In this document: positions 60,601 to 64,000 of the stretch, one piece after another
Position numbering within the stretch: the first letter of the stretch is position 1
Layout of the letters: each line of letters opens with the position of its first letter
Origin: Nemopilema nomurai
Lineage: Eukaryota; Cnidaria; Scyphozoa; Rhizostomeae; Rhizostomatidae
Assembly: GCA_003864495.1 (NCBI GenBank)
Contig: ML133378.1
Coordinates: 1,335,009 to 1,399,008, forward strand
Length of the DNA stretch: 64,000 nt
Direction of reading: 5' to 3'
The notes under the pieces: generated by a model
Seen by the model: the letters and a program-made list of their open reading frames with translations, nothing else
Database searches by the model: none
What the model was told of the DNA's origin: nothing
Translations under genes and position numbers: made by a program

Positions 60601-62573
60601 AGTTCGCTAATAGCCTATTATTTTTGTTATAATAGCCTATTATTTCTTGTGCTGTTACGAATTTTGTACGCTTCGATGTTGAGTATTGTTAAGCATATTT
60701 TCTTCGTTTTGCGGAAATTGAATCCAATCAACTAGAAAATCTCTGAAAAATCTTCATTGTTTCTGTTATAATTTAATTTAAGGTCAGTTTCCCAACAAAT
60801 AGCTTCTAAATAGGATCTGCAATAACTGGTTTTTGGTGCAAAGAGACACCTTTTGTGCAACCCATGACTTTGTAGCGAATTTATATTTGAACTTCATTTA
60901 GATCTTGTTAAGTACGTTTGCTAACATTTCCTACTTCTGCACTGGTTTCTCATTTTCGCAACGTTCGTGATTTTCTCCTTTTTCATTTATCAGTTACGCA
61001 CTGTCTTGTAATGTTTACCATTTTCTCTTTAAGAAATGGCCTTTAAAACATCATTCAAACGCAATAAATCCTGTTCAACTTTGCTCAAAATAATAACAGG
61101 AAGGCAAACTTTCCTGTAAAATACTGGAAAATTTCAAAGATCATTTAAGTTGTTGTTGTCAAACATGGCACATGTTTGTATCAAAATGTAATTGTTTTGT
61201 TCACAAAGAAGCTGCCTCTTTGTTGTAGAAGCAGCAAGTGCCAATTGGTTATCTTTGTCATCACTTTTATAGGTAGAAGATGTCAACAAAATGTTTGATA
61301 ATTTGGAAGAACTGAGAAATAACAACTGGAAAGAAAGTATAGAACCAAAGGATTCCCCAGTAAGATTTTTCCTTTGTTACAATTTGTTACCATGCAGAAT
61401 GGCTTGATTCTGTCATAACCTGAAAATCTGCATTTCTGCTTTGAATGACCAGCTGTTTTTCACTTTTAAGATAGAAAAGATTGGTCTAACTTACAGCAAG
61501 CAACTGTGAATTTTCGTCATTTTGTTCAGCGCTTCGTCGAATACTTTGGAGTTTTCAGATAATTACCAAAGATTAGCTCAACTTCAGGGATATCCCTGGG
61601 AGAATTCCTCATTTTTACCCGTGATTTGCTGGCTCAATCCGTAACCCACAGATGACAGTATGGAGCCCCAAGCTTCAATTTGCCATTCTGATCCTCCTTT
61701 TCCAGACATGAAGACTTTTACATCGGCCTGTGTAGCACTGATCAGTATACCACCTAGGCTTATAAACAGCAGTCTTCTCCCATTTACAATAATTCTAGTC
61801 ACAAAGTCACTGATTTTCATTTAACGATTTCCAACCAAACTTTATTTACCAAAGGTCTGATCTCTTTGGATCTCTATTTATCAAAGAACAGAATGATCTC
61901 TTTTGCTTATTTTTTACAGATTTTTCATTTTTTGGTTTAACAATAGTTTTTCAACTTCTTGACAGTGCGTTGAAATTGTATTCAAGCTGTGTCAGTTTTA
62001 TTTCTGTTTTTGTTTGTGCCTATTTGATCAACGTACCAATAACCTTATTTTACGTTGTTGAAGACTGGGCAATTTCAAAAGACAATAAGTAAATGCGATC
62101 ACCAAATTTCATTTATTTAAAGATTTTTGAACTCAAATCTCGGTCAAGATTACCTTCTGCAAGAAGCTCCACTAAAACAAGATTTTTTCATGCTCTTTTT
62201 GGTTAAAAACCAGGTTATTTATGTTTTGCGTAGAATCTTTTTGCTGTTGATTAATTAGATTTTGCAATTTTTTCATAAAAACTTTGTTCAATCGCCTTTT
62301 ATTTTTGGGCACTAAGTATGGTTGCCTGTCGATGTTGACTTTGACTTCTTTCGTTTCCAGGACGGCAAGCTGTCTCCTTCTCCACGAAGGAAAAGTCCCC
62401 GCAGCCGGAAGACAAGTAAAAATAATAACTATGTGGATGAAGACAAAGCACGGAAGGATGCCAGGCAGAGGCTGAACGACCACTTGAAGTCAGTGAAGTT
62501 GCAGCGGAGCGGCGAGAACGGAGAGGCGTCACAGCTCGAAATCAAGGGCTCCAAATCGGCAGACAGAATGTAA
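57636..62573 (+). CDS. DLGAP: GKAP/DLGAP (SAPAP) domain protein, five exons
   Basis: Exons: 57636-57828 (or from an acceptor at 57612), 60212-60303, 60495-60566, 61273-61359 and 62361-62573. Donors are gttggt, gtaagt, gtatgc and gtaaga; acceptors are ctgcag, ttccag, ttatag and ttccag. The joined length is 657 bases, in frame throughout, giving 218 residues. The GKAP signature is in order: KKDGQYFLTILQAEVDK (29-44), NSLSEE then SGKIRAAIGKSQLLLTKKFKQF (59-87), STDLEGFWDMVSIQ (106-119) and VEDVNKMFDNLEEL (120-133). A basic Ser/Pro/Arg tail and a C-terminal helix follow. DLGAP proteins link guanylate-kinase scaffolds of the PSD-95/DLG type to Shank at cell junctions and synapses; DLGAP5 relatives act at spindles. 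The last four residues, ADRM, have Asp at -2 and so fit a class III PDZ ligand rather than the class I ending of neuronal DLGAPs. The usual long disordered N-terminus is missing; it may lie in unseen upstream exons, or this is a short form. Confidence 0.88.
58060..58463. mobile_element. 404-bp MITE in DLGAP intron 1
   Basis: Perfect 21-bp terminal inverted repeats start at 58060 (cacgcttttttataaggaac) and end at 58463, flanked on both sides by TA (58058-58059 and 58464-58465), as expected for a Tc1/mariner-type target duplication. The interior carries several copies of aaaagttcctta. There is no ORF, so it is non-autonomous. It lies between DLGAP exons 1 and 2 and does not touch a splice site. 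Confidence 0.85.
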
Positions 62574-64000
62574 TAGTTTTGCATATGTATAACGGCAATG
62601 GCAAATTGAAGCGCTAAGTCTAACCTGTTTTTGTCTTGAAAGTTTTATAAATACTGGTGCGAAAAATGTTACATTAAATTGCTGCAACTAATTTGTACTG
62701 AATACCAAATTCTGTTCACCAATTCTTAGCGGTGCCGAATTTGTATTGGAGTTCCATCGAAGATTTCAAATTGTATGAAGCTTTTTTACTTCACCGCGTA
62801 GGTAGCCGAAGTTATCAAGCTTTTTAATTCAATGATATGGTTCATGAGGTTATGGTCGAATAACAGATTTCGTAGAAATCAACACCATTAGGGATAGATG
62901 TCTCAATAGAGGTTGATTAGTTTTTTAGTTACCAAGGAATATCATTAGTTTAAAAGAATCTTTACATCCCCGTTCGGTGCTTATTCTTTTTAATTCGTGA
63001 ACAATCATAAGCCCCTTCTAGCTTACATTCTACCCACAGTTCAGTAATAATATATCTAATAAAATCAGTAAAATATTATAGTAGAATAAGTTTATATAAC
63101 CCAGCGCGTGGAAAGCTTCTCTTACCAACGACAACCCTTTTCCTTGAAACCAATACCCCACCTTCACTTGCAAATCCAACTGCATTAGTGTATGTTTGCT
63201 TTAAATTGACAAACTGTATGTCAAGGACACTATTCTCGTTTCCCTTTTTCTGTTCCCTCCAAGTTGCTGTACCACATGTTTTCGGTTGCGCGACGTTTAA
63301 CACCCCCATCTTCCAACATTTAAGCACACAAAAAGTTCGTGTTGTTATTCTAGGTTTCCAATTTCCAATTCCGGGTAGCATTTTCTTCCAATTTTGAAGT
63401 TCTCATATCGGTTAATAAGTAAATCTTAAATTTTAGGAGAAGCCATTGTCTTCTTGTTATGTTAATTTGTACATATCGTTATTTACTAGAATATTAATGG
63501 TCTTTGATATTTAGTCTTGCTCAACTATTGTAAATCAAAAGTATTTTGAAATAGACTGCCACATCTATTTAAATTACGAACATCATTGATTTGTAAAACT
63601 GAAATTAAAAGGCGTTTGCCTGCACAGAGGTATTTCATAATACAGGCTTGATTTATACCTGAGAAATATTTCCCCCATAGCTAGATTGCTTTTTGTGTGT
63701 GCATTTCCGAATTGATTTAGAAATGACCTAGAATATCACCAATCCAAGTACTTGTAATCAACCCAACCTCGTGTTGAAAGTTTCATTCTTCCAATTGCGC
63801 CATAAGTGTCTCTCCCATACGAGGCTGTTGGTGTAGCCCTTCCCACCACCTTCTGTGTCTCAGTGCCTGTATGTATGTTTCCATTTTAAAGGGATTTAGA
63901 TATGCACTTATGTTATTTCGTAAATAAGCCCTTTCATGCCTTCTAGCACAATAATTTATTGATTCTCTTAACCTTAGTGCTATATTCAGGTTGAGCGTGA
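62574..64000 (+). other. 3' untranslated region and flank of the DLGAP-like gene
   Basis: AATAAA at 63058-63063 follows the stop by about 485 bases and is the best polyadenylation candidate. The remainder shows no recognised gene. A 101-codon minus-strand frame (63076-63381) has no motif. Confidence 0.5.
63058..63063 (+). terminator. Candidate polyadenylation signal
   Basis: AATAAA in an AT-rich stretch, 485 bases downstream of the DLGAP-like stop codon. Confidence 0.45.

Noticed and set aside
61584..61820. 78-codon minus-strand ORF with ATG in DLGAP intron 4
   Set aside because: No recognised motif and no evidence of expression.
63076..63381. 101-codon minus-strand ORF with ATG
   Set aside because: No recognised motif; lies in the 3' region of the DLGAP-like gene and is probably chance.
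1..64000. CRISPR arrays, bacterial operons, phage genes
   Set aside because: Splice sites, retrotransposons and gene families show this is animal nuclear DNA; no such features are present.

Overview
The window is animal nuclear DNA: AT-rich, mostly non-coding, with small exons bounded by GT/AG splice sites and several classes of eukaryotic transposon. The gene families (GKAP/DLGAP, LAPTM4-like and claudin/PMP22-like membrane proteins) and the repeat load (hAT, piggyBac, CR1/L2-type LINE, BEL/Pao, HIRAN-carrying foldback repeat) suit a marine invertebrate, perhaps a cnidarian. The species cannot be fixed from the sequence.

Layout. 1.7-3.8 kb: three phase-0 exons (+) of a gene whose middle exon looks like a BAR-domain/sorting-nexin helix. 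9.2-10.4 kb: decayed piggyBac transposase. 15.05-22.25 kb: two-exon LAPTM4-like four-helix membrane protein (+) with a 6.4 kb intron. 23.3-26.5 kb: intact hAT transposon with an 838-codon ORF, terminal inverted repeats and 8-bp target duplication. 27.0-28.3 kb: intronless NAD(P)-dependent epimerase/dehydratase (-). 29.6-35.4 kb: degenerate second hAT (-) split by a frameshifted LINE (+). 36.6-36.9 kb: an exon (-) with a claudin-type W-x2-C-x9-C signature. 38.3-38.8 kb: terminal-inverted-repeat element carrying a small HIRAN-like ORF. 40.0-46.4 kb: very young BEL/Pao LTR retrotransposon with identical-looking 320-bp LTRs, initiator-Met tRNA primer site, polypurine tract and 5-bp target duplication; one frame break separates gag from pol. 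49.3 kb: possible terminal exon of an ankyrin-repeat gene (-). 57.6-62.6 kb: five-exon gene (+) encoding a GKAP/DLGAP domain, with a 404-bp TA-flanked MITE in its first intron.

The host genes show no sign of acting as one pathway; this is a normal animal gene neighbourhood reshaped by transposons. The items most worth following are the HIRAN ORF inside a repeat, the BEL/Pao frame break inside a zinc-knuckle motif, the compact DLGAP gene with an atypical C-terminus, and the intronless epimerase. All gene models are read by eye from splice sites and motifs, without transcript evidence.
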